NCBI RefSeq assembly: GCF_900112405.1
Contig: NZ_FOLI01000002.1
Location: forward strand, 1 to 64,000
Length of the DNA: 64,000 bases
Direction: 5' to 3'
From: Fructobacillus durionis
Lineage (GTDB): Bacteria; Bacillota; Bacilli; Lactobacillales; Lactobacillaceae
In this document: piece by piece, positions 7,863-17,009 of the stretch
Position numbering within the stretch: position 1 is the first letter of the stretch
Layout of the letters: the number at the start of each line of letters is the position of its first letter
Position numbers and translations under genes: made by a program
The notes under the pieces: model-generated
Seen by the model: the letters and a program-made list of their open reading frames with translations, nothing else
Told to the model about the DNA's origin: nothing
Database searches by the model: none

Positions 7863-8717
7863 ATGCGTAAAATCTTTTCATCTAAGACTGTTGTCTTATT
7901 GATGCTGGGGTTCCTAGTTGTAGTCGGCTTAATTGTCGGTTCTAACTGGTGGGCAAAAAGAACGAATAATCCACCTTTCTTCCAGCGAGCAGTGAATGAT
8001 CTTACTGGAGGGGCTGCCAAAATTATCTCAATTCCAACGAATGCTGTTGGTAACCGAGCAAATTCTTTGGCGAACTTATTAAATACTTTTTCTGAAAACA
8101 AGGCTTTGAAGTCAAAGCTGGATGGTTATGCAGAAAACAAGGTGAAGTTACAAACAGTTGAAGAAGAGAATCAATCATTGAAGAAACAGCTTGATTTGAA
8201 AAAGACTCTAACTGATTATGAAACCATTTCAGCTGTGACGATTTCCCGTTCACCAACCACTTGGAACTCACAGTTGGTTATCGATAAGGGTGCTAAGTCT
8301 GGAATTAAGAAGGGGATGCCCGTTCTCGGTGATTCAGGAATTATCGGCCTGGTTTCCGAAGTAAACACGGTTAACTCAAAGGTTACTTTAATTTCAAACA
8401 CTACGGAAGATACCAACCAGATTGCCATCACCGTTAAGGGCTCTGCTGGTGATACGAATGGTATCATCACAGACTATGATGCGGATAAGAAGATGCTTGT
8501 TATGGGTTCTGTGTCAAACACAGCGAATGTGAATAAGGGTGATACGGTGGTTACTTCTGGATTGGGAGGACGTGTTCCTTCTGGTTTGTTGGTTGGAAAA
8601 ATCTCTGAAGTGACAACGGATTCTTATGGATTATCAAAGAAGATTTACATTGAACCTTCGTCTGATCTTTCAAAGATTTCAACAGTCCTAGTTGCAAAAA
8701 GTAGTATGGAGTCCTAA
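7863..8717 (+). CDS. mreC: Rod-shape determining protein MreC
   Basis: MreC is a bitopic membrane protein linking MreB to extracellular wall enzymes. The 284-residue protein has one N-terminal transmembrane segment (about residues 8-27), a predicted coiled coil (about 70-115, with KLQTVEEENQSLKKQLDLKK) and the two-barrel extracellular domain containing NSQLVIDKGAKSGIKKGMPV and VTSGLGGRVPSGLLVGKI. GAGGAGAA precedes the ATG. Its stop is immediately followed by the mreD start. Confidence 0.94.
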   Translation: MRKIFSSKTVVLLMLGFLVVVGLIVGSNWWAKRTNNPPFFQRAVNDLTGGAAKIISIPTNAVGNRANSLANLLNTFSENKALKSKLDGYAENKVKLQTVEEENQSLKKQLDLKKTLTDYETISAVTISRSPTTWNSQLVIDKGAKSGIKKGMPVLGDSGIIGLVSEVNTVNSKVTLISNTTEDTNQIAITVKGSAGDTNGIITDYDADKKMLVMGSVSNTANVNKGDTVVTSGLGGRVPSGLLVGKISEVTTDSYGLSKKIYIEPSSDLSKISTVLVAKSSMES

Positions 8718-9242
8718 ATGGCAGGCTGGCAATTTATACGTTTTCAATTTATTTTTCCATTAATTCTCTTGGTTCTATTTCTAGTAGACGGTAATTTGGC
8801 TGCTTCCTTGGGATTCTTAATGAAAGAGCCTTTCCACACCATCCCAATGTTGACCTTTACTTGGCTCTTTTACGCCATTCAGTTTGGAGCGTACAAGTCT
8901 TTGCCATACTACGTTTACGTTGTCATTTTCGGTGTACTATTTGATATTTTTTATACCGGTATCTTAGGAACCTATACGATTGCCTTTTTGTTGGGCACCT
9001 TGGTGATGGAAAAAATCCGTCCATTCTTTGATGAAAAGATGATGTCTGGATTGCTATTACTCTTGATTGGACAGGTTGTCTATTTGATTGTGACTTTCTT
9101 ATCCGGTTATCTAATTGGTTCTGCTAATTTGTCAATTTTGTCTTTCTTCGTTTACCTTTTGTTACCAACGGTATTCTTAAATTTGGTGGTCGCTGCGATT
9201 TTCTACTATCCAGCATGGTCGTTGTTGCAGCGAATTGTTTAA
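8718..9242 (+). CDS. mreD: Rod-shape determining protein MreD
   Basis: This is a 174-residue integral membrane protein with about five or six hydrophobic segments and the conserved FGVLFDIFYTGILGTYTIAF region typical of MreD. It starts directly after the mreC stop, which indicates translational coupling. It completes the mreBCD shape module. The next element is the promoter of a T-box leader. Confidence 0.9.
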   Translation: MAGWQFIRFQFIFPLILLVLFLVDGNLAASLGFLMKEPFHTIPMLTFTWLFYAIQFGAYKSLPYYVYVVIFGVLFDIFYTGILGTYTIAFLLGTLVMEKIRPFFDEKMMSGLLLLLIGQVVYLIVTFLSGYLIGSANLSILSFFVYLLLPTVFLNLVVAAIFYYPAWSLLQRIV

Positions 9243-9244
9243 AC

Positions 9245-9273
9245 TTGCAAAGTGTTCTCGACCTCGTTATAAT
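9245..9273 (+). promoter_or_regulatory. Promoter of the T-box/ABC transporter operon
   Basis: TTGCAA and a perfect TATAAT are separated by 17 bp. The predicted start at about 9280 is just upstream of the T-box Stem I. Confidence 0.75.
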
Positions 9274-9279
9274 TAAGCA

Positions 9280-9533
9280 AGTTAAATCGTGGATTAGGCG
9301 AGTAGTTATTAAGTTCTTTTTAGGAAGCTTACGGTGATTGAGAGTAAGCAAGACTTAATAACGAAACACACCTAGGAGTGTGTTAGTGAACAGTATAGTA
9401 GCTAACATCGGTTGTGCCCGTTACGCACGAACGTTCAACGAACGTTTTGAGGCTTATCTAGTAATAGGTAGGCAATTATGAGGTGGGACCGCGTCTATAC
9501 GCCCTCTAAGCAATTGCTTAGAGGGCTTTTTAT
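9280..9533 (+). promoter_or_regulatory. T-box leader, specifier CAC (tRNA-His)
   Basis: The signature AGGTGGGACCGCG is at 9481-9493, followed by a 13-bp GC-rich terminator (9501-9526) with a T-run. Stem I is visible: AGTA (9301-9304), then GTTATTAAGT (9305-9314) pairing with ACTTAATAAC (9353-9362). The 3' side of the specifier loop reads GAAACACACC, and the aligned codon is CAC (9367-9369) followed by A. The antiterminator bulge is UGGG, so its variable base G pairs with discriminator C73, which is characteristic of bacterial tRNA-His. Both readings agree on histidine. Uncharged tRNA-His should relieve termination of the downstream transporter. Confidence 0.88.
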
Positions 9534-9556
9534 ATGCTTTAAAGTAGGAGAATGAG

Positions 9557-10198
9557 ATGGAAAATATGTTGACTTTCTTACCCGGAATTTTATCTGGGTT
9601 ACAGATGACGCTTGGTGTTTTCTTTATTACAATTATTGGTTCTATTCCCTTGGGAGTTCTTGCTTCACTGGGGATGAAGTCACCATACTTCACCATCCGT
9701 TGGTTGGTGAATGGCTACATCTGGATTATGCGTGGCACGCCACTGCTTTTACAGTTGATTTTTATTTACTACGGGTTGGCAATGGTCGGTGTACCTTTTA
9801 CTCGTTTTGAATCAGCTGCTTTTGCTTTTATTATTAACTATGGTGCTTACCTGGCTGAAATTTTCCGTGGTGGGTTGCAGTCCATTCCCCAAGGACAGTT
9901 TGACGCTGCAAAAGTCTTAGGACTATCAAAGTCACAGACTTTCTTCAAAATCGTTCTTCCTCAGGTGATTAAGATTGTTGTGCCATCCTTTGGAAACGAA
10001 GTGGTGAACTTGGTTAAGGATACTTCCTTGATTTACGTTATTGGATTGGGCGATATCTTGCGTGCTGGACAAATTGCAGCCTCCCGTGACGTCACCCTTG
10101 TCCCATATTTGATTGTTGGTGTCTTGTACTTGCTGATGACGGCCATTGTGACAATTATTCTGCGTCGCAGTGAAAAGCGCCTGAATGTTTGGAGGTAA
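9557..10198 (+). CDS. Polar amino-acid ABC transporter permease (histidine-responsive)
   Basis: The 213-residue protein has about five transmembrane segments and the HisM/GlnP-type conserved EAA region, AEIFRGGLQSIPQGQFDAAKVLGLS. It is the membrane part of a polar amino-acid importer. AGGAGAATGAG precedes the ATG, 23 nt after the T-box terminator. The T-box points to histidine as the sensed, and therefore probably the transported, amino acid; the family alone only says polar amino acid. Confidence 0.92.
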   Translation: MENMLTFLPGILSGLQMTLGVFFITIIGSIPLGVLASLGMKSPYFTIRWLVNGYIWIMRGTPLLLQLIFIYYGLAMVGVPFTRFESAAFAFIINYGAYLAEIFRGGLQSIPQGQFDAAKVLGLSKSQTFFKIVLPQVIKIVVPSFGNEVVNLVKDTSLIYVIGLGDILRAGQIAASRDVTLVPYLIVGVLYLLMTAIVTIILRRSEKRLNVWR

Positions 10199-10200
10199 TT

Positions 10201-10839
10201 ATGATTGAAATCAAAGACTTATCAAAGCAGTATGGCGATAAAGTTATTTTTAAAGATTTGTCCATGACATTAAAAGATGGCGAAATCTTAGCCATTCTTG
10301 GGCCTTCAGGAATTGGAAAAACAACATTGATTAAGACCTTAACTGGTTTGGAAGAAGCGCAGTCTGGTCAAGTCGTCGTGGATGGAGAAAGCTATGCCGT
10401 TTCAGATCCTGCCATGACTTCTCAAATTGGTTTGATTTTCCAGGACTTCAATCTTTTTCCACACTTAACGGTACGTGAGAACATTAATCTGGCGCCCATG
10501 AATGTGAAAAAAGTTAGTCGTGTAGAGGCTGATAAGAAAACAGATGATTTGTTAGCTAAGTTAGGGTTGACTGAACAGGCTGACCTTTATCCATACCAGC
10601 TTTCAGGTGGTCAGAAGCAACGTGTCGGAATCGCCCGTGCTTTGGCGATGGATCCACAAGTGATCGCCTATGACGAACCAACTTCTGGTTTGGATGAAAA
10701 GGCCACGGAACAAGTTGTTGACATCATGCTTGCTTTGAAAAAAGAGGGTGTTAGTCAATTAGTGGTTACCCACGATTTGCCTTTTGCTGATAAAGTCGCC
10801 GATGAAACCTTCGACTTTGAAAAAGAGGTTCAGAAATGA
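10201..10839 (+). CDS. Polar amino-acid ABC transporter ATPase
   Basis: The 212-residue ATPase has Walker A GPSGIGKTT, the Q-loop FQDFNLFPHLTV, signature LSGGQKQRVGIARAL, Walker B VIAYDEPTSGLD and the switch histidine in VVTHDL. It is somewhat shorter than most GlnQ-type ATPases (about 240). I chose the ATG with GGAGG upstream, two bases after the permease stop. It energises the permease of the preceding gene, and its last codons overlap the binding-protein gene. Confidence 0.93.
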   Translation: MIEIKDLSKQYGDKVIFKDLSMTLKDGEILAILGPSGIGKTTLIKTLTGLEEAQSGQVVVDGESYAVSDPAMTSQIGLIFQDFNLFPHLTVRENINLAPMNVKKVSRVEADKKTDDLLAKLGLTEQADLYPYQLSGGQKQRVGIARALAMDPQVIAYDEPTSGLDEKATEQVVDIMLALKKEGVSQLVVTHDLPFADKVADETFDFEKEVQK

Positions 10840-11699
10840 TTTCGATGAAGAAAAAAATAATTGTTAATTCAATTGTTTCACTGGTCTTTTTTGCCTTAGT
10901 TGGCTGGATGATTTTTGTTATCGCACAGCCAGGTTCTGAAACGGGTGTTGCCCGAGAAGACAAGTGGTCTGAGATTAAGGAAAAAAAGTCGATTACCATT
11001 GGGCTTGATGATACCTTTGTGCCAATGGGCTTCCGCGATAGCTCAGGAAAAATTGTTGGTTTTGACGTTGATTTGGCCGAAAAAGTCTTCTCAAATCTTG
11101 GAATTAAGGTGAACTGGCAGCCAATTGACTGGTCGATGAAAGAGACGGAATTGAATACCGGAAACATCGACGCCCTTTGGAACGGTTACACGAAGACGCC
11201 AGAACGTGCTAAGCAAGTAGCCTTTTCATCTACTTATCACCGCGCCCGCCTGGCATTGGTTGTTAAGAAGAGCTCGGGTGTTCGCTCCTTCTCAGAAATG
11301 AAGGGAAAGGTCCTTGGGCTTCAAACCGGTTCTTCTGGCGAAACAGCCTTCAACAATGAACCATCCGTTTTGAAAAAGTATGTTTCTGGAAATAAGGCGG
11401 TCGGTTATGATACCTTTGACAAGGCCTTTACCGATTTGAATGCCAACCGTATTACCGGGCTATTGGTCGATGAAGACTATGCCCGCTATTACATTAAGCA
11501 TCAAGCCAATCCAGATGACTACCAAATTATGACCGGTGGCTTTACGGTGGCAGACGACGTTGTTGCCTTCCGAAAGGGTGACACAAAGCTTAAGAAGGCT
11601 GTTAATGAACAGCTTGCTAAACTTGAAAAGTCTGGTTACATTAACGAACTAGAATTGAAGTGGTTTGGTCAAACAAGTAGTAATCTTTCAAGCAAATAA
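10836..11699 (+). CDS. Amino-acid ABC transporter substrate-binding protein, membrane-anchored
   Basis: The 287-residue protein is a family 3 solute-binding protein: KSITIGLDDTFVPMGFRDSSGKIVGFDVDLA is split here into the first-lobe motifs SITIGLDDTFVPMG and VGFDVDLAEKVF, with the DALWNGYTKTPERA segment further on. The N-terminus has one hydrophobic stretch (about residues 12-30) without a lipobox cysteine, so the protein appears anchored by an uncleaved helix instead of lipid. The ATG overlaps the ATPase stop (ATGA) with GAGG upstream. The operon ends at a terminator 6 nt later. Confidence 0.92.
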   Translation: MISMKKKIIVNSIVSLVFFALVGWMIFVIAQPGSETGVAREDKWSEIKEKKSITIGLDDTFVPMGFRDSSGKIVGFDVDLAEKVFSNLGIKVNWQPIDWSMKETELNTGNIDALWNGYTKTPERAKQVAFSSTYHRARLALVVKKSSGVRSFSEMKGKVLGLQTGSSGETAFNNEPSVLKKYVSGNKAVGYDTFDKAFTDLNANRITGLLVDEDYARYYIKHQANPDDYQIMTGGFTVADDVVAFRKGDTKLKKAVNEQLAKLEKSGYINELELKWFGQTSSNLSSK

Positions 11700-11704
11700 A
11701 AGAT

Positions 11705-11743
11705 AAAAAGGTCGCGCGCTGGAATCCCGGCAGCGACTTTTTT
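11705..11743 (+). terminator. Terminator of the histidine-type ABC operon
   Basis: AAAAAGGTCGC pairs with GCGACTTTTTT around a GC-rich apical part, with T6 at the end. Confidence 0.75.
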
Positions 11744-11761
11744 AGCAGAAACAGGTGAAAA

Positions 11762-13057
11762 ATGATGAAGACGGATGAATTCATGGGATACCGTGTCAAA
11801 CAGGTTCATAGCCAGCAGTTTAATAGTAATGTGATGATGTTGGCTTTTGCACAGCCTGCCCGAAAGCATGCGACAAGTGCGCGAGCTTTGCTTTCATATT
11901 TGATGGCGGTTTCATCCACAACGTATCCGAATCAGCAGGTGGTATCGAAAGAGCTGATGGAGCTGTACGGCGCTTCCTACTCTGTGAAAGTGCTTGCCTA
12001 CGGGGATATGAACCTAATTCTCTTTTCCGTCACCTTCGTCAAGGAGGAGTGTCTGAAGAATCTGGGGCTCGCTGGCCAAAAAGTGTTAACTCGAGTATTT
12101 GAATTTCTGCGTTCGATGGCCTTTGGACTCGATTTCAAAGCCTTAGAGGAAAACCCTGCGTTGCTATCTATTGAAAAGCAAAACTTGATTCAAGCTATCT
12201 TGTCCCGGCAGGATGATAAAGTCGCCCAGGCCCTTGATGAATCACGTGTTCGGCTCTTTGAAGATGAGGCGCTGCAGGAATCCATCCTTGGGGATGTGTC
12301 GGAGATTGAAGCAGTCGGTATTCCGGAGTTGGAAGAAGCATACACCGAGATGTTGAATTCCGATGAAAGATTGTTATTCACGCATGGGGCCATCCAGGAA
12401 GACGAAGTAAGGGCGGCCTTACGTTCTTGGCCGATGAAGGATAGCTCAGAATTGCCCCCTCGTTTTGCTAAGGTGCCGCGTTTGAAAGCGAAGAATTCGG
12501 AAAAAATTAAGGTGGCTGGTTTCCAACAGGCGGTAACAATTATGAACTATCAATTGCCTGTTAAAAAGGATGATATCGCAGCAACCCTTGTCTTAAACGC
12601 GCTGTTCGGGGCGGGCCCTTCTTCACTGCTCTTCACGGAAGTTCGAGAGAAAGAATCCTTAGCTTATAACATTTCCTCTCGACTGCAGGTTGACCTCAAC
12701 CTAATCACTGTATTGGCGGAGTGCCAGCCAGAACAGGCAGAACGGATAAAGGCTCTGGTAGAAGAGCAGCTAGCTAAAATCCAAGAAAAGTCTGTTGGGC
12801 TGGAGCGCTTTTCTCAGGCGAAGCAGGCCGTCTTGTCCGATAGAATTCGACTGGAGGACCATGCTCAGGGACAAGTGGTCGAAGGCCTATTAAAGATGCT
12901 AGCGGAAGAGTCGATTTCTTCGTCTGATTTGTTGAAGGCGGTGGAAGAGATTTCATTGGATGCTGTGTCGACTTTGGCAAAGAAGATGATTGAAAAAGCA
13001 AGCTTAGTTCTTGCTGGTCAAAGAGATGAACAAAAGGAAGAGGAGGAAGGCCGATGA
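11762..13057 (+). CDS. ymfF: M16-family peptidase-like protein, inactive partner
   Basis: The 431-residue protein has the two-domain M16 (insulinase) fold. The position of the zinc motif is degenerate, with no HxxEH in the N-terminal third. This is what is known for YmfF-type subunits, which pair with an active YmfH-type subunit encoded next to them. The C-terminal half shows LNALFGAGPSSLLFTEVREKE, the conserved substrate-contact region. AGGTGAAAA precedes the ATG. The stop overlaps the next ATG. Its biological substrate is unknown in this family. Confidence 0.85.
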   Translation: MMKTDEFMGYRVKQVHSQQFNSNVMMLAFAQPARKHATSARALLSYLMAVSSTTYPNQQVVSKELMELYGASYSVKVLAYGDMNLILFSVTFVKEECLKNLGLAGQKVLTRVFEFLRSMAFGLDFKALEENPALLSIEKQNLIQAILSRQDDKVAQALDESRVRLFEDEALQESILGDVSEIEAVGIPELEEAYTEMLNSDERLLFTHGAIQEDEVRAALRSWPMKDSSELPPRFAKVPRLKAKNSEKIKVAGFQQAVTIMNYQLPVKKDDIAATLVLNALFGAGPSSLLFTEVREKESLAYNISSRLQVDLNLITVLAECQPEQAERIKALVEEQLAKIQEKSVGLERFSQAKQAVLSDRIRLEDHAQGQVVEGLLKMLAEESISSSDLLKAVEEISLDAVSTLAKKMIEKASLVLAGQRDEQKEEEEGR

Positions 13058-14307
13058 CGGATTCGATTAGAGTTTTTCATACAAAAGACGGACTCGAGGT
13101 CAACCTAGTCCAAAAGAAAGGCTACAAACAAAGTGTTGTTTCCTTAGCGGCTAAATTTGGTTCCTTAAGTGACCATTTTATTAATGAAAAGGGAGAGCTT
13201 GAAAAGATACCAGCCGGGACTGCTCACTTTTTAGAGCACAAACTCTTTGATAAAAAAGATGGCGATGCTTTAGTTCAATTAGCAAACGTGGGAGCCGATG
13301 GCAACGCTTTTACGTCCAACGGGTTAACGGCTTACTATTTTTCGGCCTATCAAAATATTCAAGAAAGCTTATCCATTTTAATGCACTTTGTTCAGGAGCC
13401 TTACTTCACTGAAGCAAGTGTGGAGCGAGAGCGGGGGATTATTGAAGAGGAGATTGCTAGCTATCAGGATGATCCTTTTACTGTCTTGTACCAAGGGCTT
13501 TTAACAACAGCCTATCCCAAGACCGCCCTGGCAGAAGACATTGCTGGAACGGCTGAATCCTTGCAGGAAATAACACCGGAACTACTGTACCGGGTGCACC
13601 GATCCTTTTACCAACCGAGAAATTTAGTTTTAACGTTGGTGGGGGATTTCGACTTTGATACGGTTCGCCAGTGGGTGGAAAACATCCAAGAAGAAGTAAA
13701 AGTCGAGCCAGCCTTGCGTCAAGAAGGACTTCCAGTAGGCCCGATTAACGCTCGTTCAAATGGGAGTGGGCAAAAAGAGATGGCGGTCTCTTTGCCCCGG
13801 ATGGGACTCTTGAAGAAGCTTCATCGAGTACCTGGAATGTCGACCGTTGAACAGGTTCAACTAGCTGAAATGGTATTAGATATCGTGCTTGGTGAACAAA
13901 GCGACTGGTACCAGGACTGTTATCAAGCCGGGATAATTGGGGATGACTTTGACTATGAGGTGACGATTGTCGATTCTTATGCCTACATGACCTTCTTTGC
14001 TGCAGGCGAAGAGCTGGATAAACAGGAAAAATTGATTCGTGAGCGACTGGAAAAAATAGAAGAAGTTATGGCACGGTCGGGTGATGACCTTCGGTTGTTA
14101 CAAAAGGGCTTAATTGGTGAGAGTATTCAAAGCCAAGACCGCTTGTCCAGACAGGGTTTAGATGAAGATTTTCTCTTGTACGGTTATTCACTCTTTGATA
14201 AAATGAAACTAATAACACAGTTCAAGCAAAGTGACCTGCTGGCGTATTGCCAAGTCGCTTTGGAACAGGGTCCGCTGACCCGATTTATTGTAAAGAAGTC
14301 GAGATAA
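13054..14307 (+). CDS. ymfH: M16-family zinc peptidase, active partner
   Basis: The 417-residue protein has the inverted zinc motif in AGTAHFLEHKLFD (HFLEH, about residues 59-63) and the downstream glutamate in ERGIIEEEIASYQDDP, so it should bind zinc and be catalytic. It begins inside the stop codon of the inactive partner, which suggests equimolar synthesis of a heterodimer. Its end overlaps the rodZ start by one base (TAATG). In other Firmicutes this pair also precedes rodZ-pgsA. Confidence 0.9.
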   Translation: MTDSIRVFHTKDGLEVNLVQKKGYKQSVVSLAAKFGSLSDHFINEKGELEKIPAGTAHFLEHKLFDKKDGDALVQLANVGADGNAFTSNGLTAYYFSAYQNIQESLSILMHFVQEPYFTEASVERERGIIEEEIASYQDDPFTVLYQGLLTTAYPKTALAEDIAGTAESLQEITPELLYRVHRSFYQPRNLVLTLVGDFDFDTVRQWVENIQEEVKVEPALRQEGLPVGPINARSNGSGQKEMAVSLPRMGLLKKLHRVPGMSTVEQVQLAEMVLDIVLGEQSDWYQDCYQAGIIGDDFDYEVTIVDSYAYMTFFAAGEELDKQEKLIRERLEKIEEVMARSGDDLRLLQKGLIGESIQSQDRLSRQGLDEDFLLYGYSLFDKMKLITQFKQSDLLAYCQVALEQGPLTRFIVKKSR

Positions 14308-15158
14308 TGGTTGAAAATTTAACGAGTGAAGTAAGGCAAGAATTGAAAGAAGCCCGTGAGGCGAAGGGGTACTCCTTTGAACAACTGGCAGAAATCACTA
14401 AGATTCAGCCAAAGTTTTTGAAGGCGATTGAAGAAGACGATACAGATGTTCTTCCTAGTCCTTTTTACACGCGTGCTTTTGCAAAGAAGTTTGCAAAGGC
14501 CGTTGGATTAAACCCTGACGACTTATTTGAAGAGGTTGAATTTGATCCTTATGTGTCATCAGATCTCTCCTATGCTCATCGTGATGACGATGGGGTTGTT
14601 CGTGCTGGAACAAGTTCGAATGAAAGCATGAAGTCACGCTTTCGTGGGTGGATTCCTAAGATTTGGCTATTGATTATCGTGATTGCCATTCTTGGTGTTG
14701 TCTGGTTTGTCATTACTCGAATGGGTGGTGGAAACGGTAGCTCAACAAACGATACAGTTCAAGTGGCCTCATCTTCAGTTCCACAGTCATCTTCTGTTGT
14801 TTCCTCTTCTTCAGCAAATACGTTGAAGTTGGAGAACCCACAGACGGATACAGCAAACCGTAAGACAACCTACAACGTTGCCAACGCCTTGACGCAATCA
14901 CATAAGTTGGTGGCCAAGGGTCAAAACGGAGATACGACTTTGAAGGTGACGGATGGAACCGGTAAGGTACTCTTCAACAAGACTGTCACAAAGGATGCGG
15001 AAGAAAACATTGATCTGCCAGCTAATACGGCATCAATTACCATTACTGCGGGACAAATTAGCCACTTGACTTTGACTTTGAATAATACGCATGTTGATGT
15101 GCCAAACTTGCCAACTGGTGCCACAGTTTGGAACGTATTAATGAACTTTAGTAAGTAA
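14307..15158 (+). CDS. rodZ: RodZ-like cytoskeletal/HTH membrane protein
   Basis: The 283-residue protein starts with an HTH_25/XRE-type domain (about residues 8-75: LKEAREAKGYSFEQLAEIT). A basic juxtamembrane stretch and one transmembrane helix (about 112-133) follow, then a serine-rich linker and an extracellular DUF4115 domain ending GATVWNVLMNFSK. RodZ links MreB to the envelope. The ATG shares a base with the preceding TAA; GAAG upstream is a modest ribosome binding site, so translation is probably coupled. Confidence 0.9.
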   Translation: MVENLTSEVRQELKEAREAKGYSFEQLAEITKIQPKFLKAIEEDDTDVLPSPFYTRAFAKKFAKAVGLNPDDLFEEVEFDPYVSSDLSYAHRDDDGVVRAGTSSNESMKSRFRGWIPKIWLLIIVIAILGVVWFVITRMGGGNGSSTNDTVQVASSSVPQSSSVVSSSSANTLKLENPQTDTANRKTTYNVANALTQSHKLVAKGQNGDTTLKVTDGTGKVLFNKTVTKDAEENIDLPANTASITITAGQISHLTLTLNNTHVDVPNLPTGATVWNVLMNFSK

Positions 15159-15169
15159 GGGGCTGCTTG

Positions 15170-15745
15170 ATGAATTTACCTAACAAATTAACCGTATTTC
15201 GAATTATCTTAATTCCTGTCTTTATGATTATTCTTTCATGGCCAGGACAGGATGAGTCAATCTTTATGACAGAGCCTAATTTAAATTGGGTGATTGCAGC
15301 GATTGTCTTTGCGGTTGCTTCATTAACTGATTTCTTAGATGGTCAAATTGCTCGTCGTAAGCATTTGGTTACAAACTTTGGAAAGTTCTTTGATCCATTG
15401 GCTGATAAACTATTGGTGATGACGGCCTTGATTTACCTTACGGCCTTCTTACAAATCCCTGCCTGGGTAACAACGGTAATCGTTGTTCGAGAACTAGCTG
15501 TTACTGGGCTGCGAACATTGGTTGTTGAAAACAACGGCACTGTTTTGGCAGCAGCATGGCCAGGTAAGATTAAGACCTTCTCCCAAATGTTTGCCATCTT
15601 CTTCCTCTATTTGAAGGATTGGCCATTTGCAGGTATGGGATTCCCAATTGGGGAAGTTCTCTTGTACATCGCCGTGTTCTTTACAATTTATTCAGGAATT
15701 GATTATTTCTGGCAGAACCGCTCGGTTTTTGCTGACGGACTATAA
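15170..15745 (+). CDS. pgsA: CDP-diacylglycerol-glycerol-3-phosphate 3-phosphatidyltransferase
   Basis: PgsA makes phosphatidylglycerol phosphate, the first committed step to phosphatidylglycerol and cardiolipin. The CDP-alcohol phosphotransferase signature DG-x2-AR-x8-G-x3-D-x3-D is complete, beginning at DGQIAR and ending at FFDPLAD. The 191-residue protein is an integral membrane enzyme with several helices. The ATG at 15170 has AAGGGG seven bases upstream; the TTG just before it is less likely. A short terminator follows, and cinA, usual between pgsA and recA in many Firmicutes, is missing. Confidence 0.94.
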   Translation: MNLPNKLTVFRIILIPVFMIILSWPGQDESIFMTEPNLNWVIAAIVFAVASLTDFLDGQIARRKHLVTNFGKFFDPLADKLLVMTALIYLTAFLQIPAWVTTVIVVRELAVTGLRTLVVENNGTVLAAAWPGKIKTFSQMFAIFFLYLKDWPFAGMGFPIGEVLLYIAVFFTIYSGIDYFWQNRSVFADGL

Positions 15746-15764
15746 GCGCATTAAGCGCTTTTTT
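15745..15764 (+). terminator. Terminator after pgsA
   Basis: AAGCGC and GCGCTT form a short stem with a small loop, followed by TTTTTT. Confidence 0.7.
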
Positions 15765-15793
15765 CGTTTAATGAAATGAAGGCGGAAAAGATA

Positions 15794-15807
15794 CGAACAA
15801 ATGTTCG
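15794..15807 (+). promoter_or_regulatory. LexA (DinR) operator of recA
   Basis: CGAACAAATGTTCG is an exact palindromic match to the Gram-positive SOS box (CGAAC-N4-GTTCG). It ends 8 bp before the recA -35 element. Confidence 0.92.
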
Positions 15808-15815
15808 AAAAAGTC

Positions 15816-15844
15816 TTGCATTTTAGAAAGATTATCCGTAAACT
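15816..15844 (+). promoter_or_regulatory. recA promoter
   Basis: TTGCAT and TAAACT are separated by 17 bp, directly downstream of the LexA operator. The predicted leader is about 20 nt with AAGGAG before the ATG. Confidence 0.75.
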
Positions 15845-15872
15845 AGTTGATAGACAATAAGGAGTTTTCAAA

Positions 15873-16988
15873 ATGGTTGCAAAGAAAACGAGTGATAATA
15901 AGAAGGACGGCCGCCAAGCTGCCTTAAACGAAGCACTTAAGAAAATTGAAAAGAACTTTGGTAAGGGATCAATTATGACCCTTGGTGATAACCAAACAAC
16001 GCAAATCGAAACGTCGCCTTCTGGCTCTGTTAAGTTGGATGTGGCTCTTGGTGTTGGTGGCTATCCAAAGGGACGAATCGTTGAAGTTTATGGTCCTGAA
16101 TCATCAGGAAAGACAACGATTGCATTACACGCTGTTGCTGAAATTCAAAAGGCCGGTGGTACTGCTGCTTATATCGATGCTGAAAACGCATTGGACGTGA
16201 AGTATGCAGAAGCCTTGGGTGTTAAGAAGGATGAATTGCTTCTTTCACAGCCTGATACCGGTGAACAAGGATTGGAAATTGCCGATGCCTTGGTTCAGTC
16301 CGGTGCGGTGGATATGGTTGTTGTCGACTCTGTTGCGGCCCTTGTTCCCCGTGTGGAAATTGAAGGGGAGATGGGCGATGCCCACGTTGGTTTGCAGGCC
16401 CGTTTGATGTCCCAAGCTTTGCGTAAGCTAGCTGGAACGTTGAACCGTACCGGAACCATTGCCATTTTCATTAACCAGATTCGTGAAAAGGTTGGGGTCA
16501 TGTTTGGTAACCCTGAAACAACACCAGGTGGTCGTGCCTTGAAGTTTTACTCAACTATCCGTTTGGAAGTTCGTCGTTCCACCCAAATTAAGGACGGTTC
16601 CGATGTCATGGGTAACTTAACCAAGGTAAAGGTGGTTAAGAACAAGGTAGCGCCTCCATTTAAGGTTGCTGAAGTCGACATCATGTATGGAAAGGGAATT
16701 TCACAAACTGGTGAAATCCTGGACCTTGCCGTTGACCAAGACATTATTGATAAGGCTGGTTCTTGGTATGCTTACCAGGGCGAGCGAATTGGTCAGGGAC
16801 GTGAACGTGCCAAGGAATACCTCGATGATCCAGAACACGCTGAACTCCGTGAAGATTTGTATCGTCAAGTTCGTAATGCCTACGGTATTGGTGATGAGCA
16901 ACCTGCTGAAGAAGGTACGGATGAAAACGCAGCTGATAAGGCTAAGCCGGCAGATGATGATCAACTGACCGATGAACCAATTATTTAA
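15873..16988 (+). CDS. recA: Recombinase A
   Basis: RecA carries out strand exchange and triggers LexA autocleavage. The 371-residue protein has Walker [10 protein letters not shown] (residues 74-82), Walker [13 protein letters not shown], loop L1 [18 protein letters not shown] and loop L2 [21 protein letters not shown]. It ends in an acidic tail ([11 protein letters not shown]). AAGGAG lies upstream. The perfect SOS box shows that it is part of the LexA regulon. It is transcribed alone and closed by a terminator. Confidence 0.98.
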   Translation: MVAKKTSDNKKDGRQAALNEALKKIEKNFGKGSIMTLGDNQTTQIETSPSGSVKLDVALGVGGYPKGRIVEVYGPESSGKTTIALHAVAEIQKAGGTAAYIDAENALDVKYAEALGVKKDELLLSQPDTGEQGLEIADALVQSGAVDMVVVDSVAALVPRVEIEGEMGDAHVGLQARLMSQALRKLAGTLNRTGTIAIFINQIREKVGVMFGNPETTPGGRALKFYSTIRLEVRRSTQIKDGSDVMGNLTKVKVVKNKVAPPFKVAEVDIMYGKGISQTGEILDLAVDQDIIDKAGSWYAYQGERIGQGRERAKEYLDDPEHAELREDLYRQVRNAYGIGDEQPAEEGTDENAADKAKPADDDQLTDEPII

Positions 16989-17009
16989 AAGTTAATATTA
17001 AATTAATTT

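Noticed and set aside
9361-9371. T-box specifier read as AAC (Asn) or ACA (Thr)
   Set aside because: Both triplets overlap in the loop, but the UGGG bulge requires C73, which fits tRNA-His, and CAC lies in the expected place followed by A.
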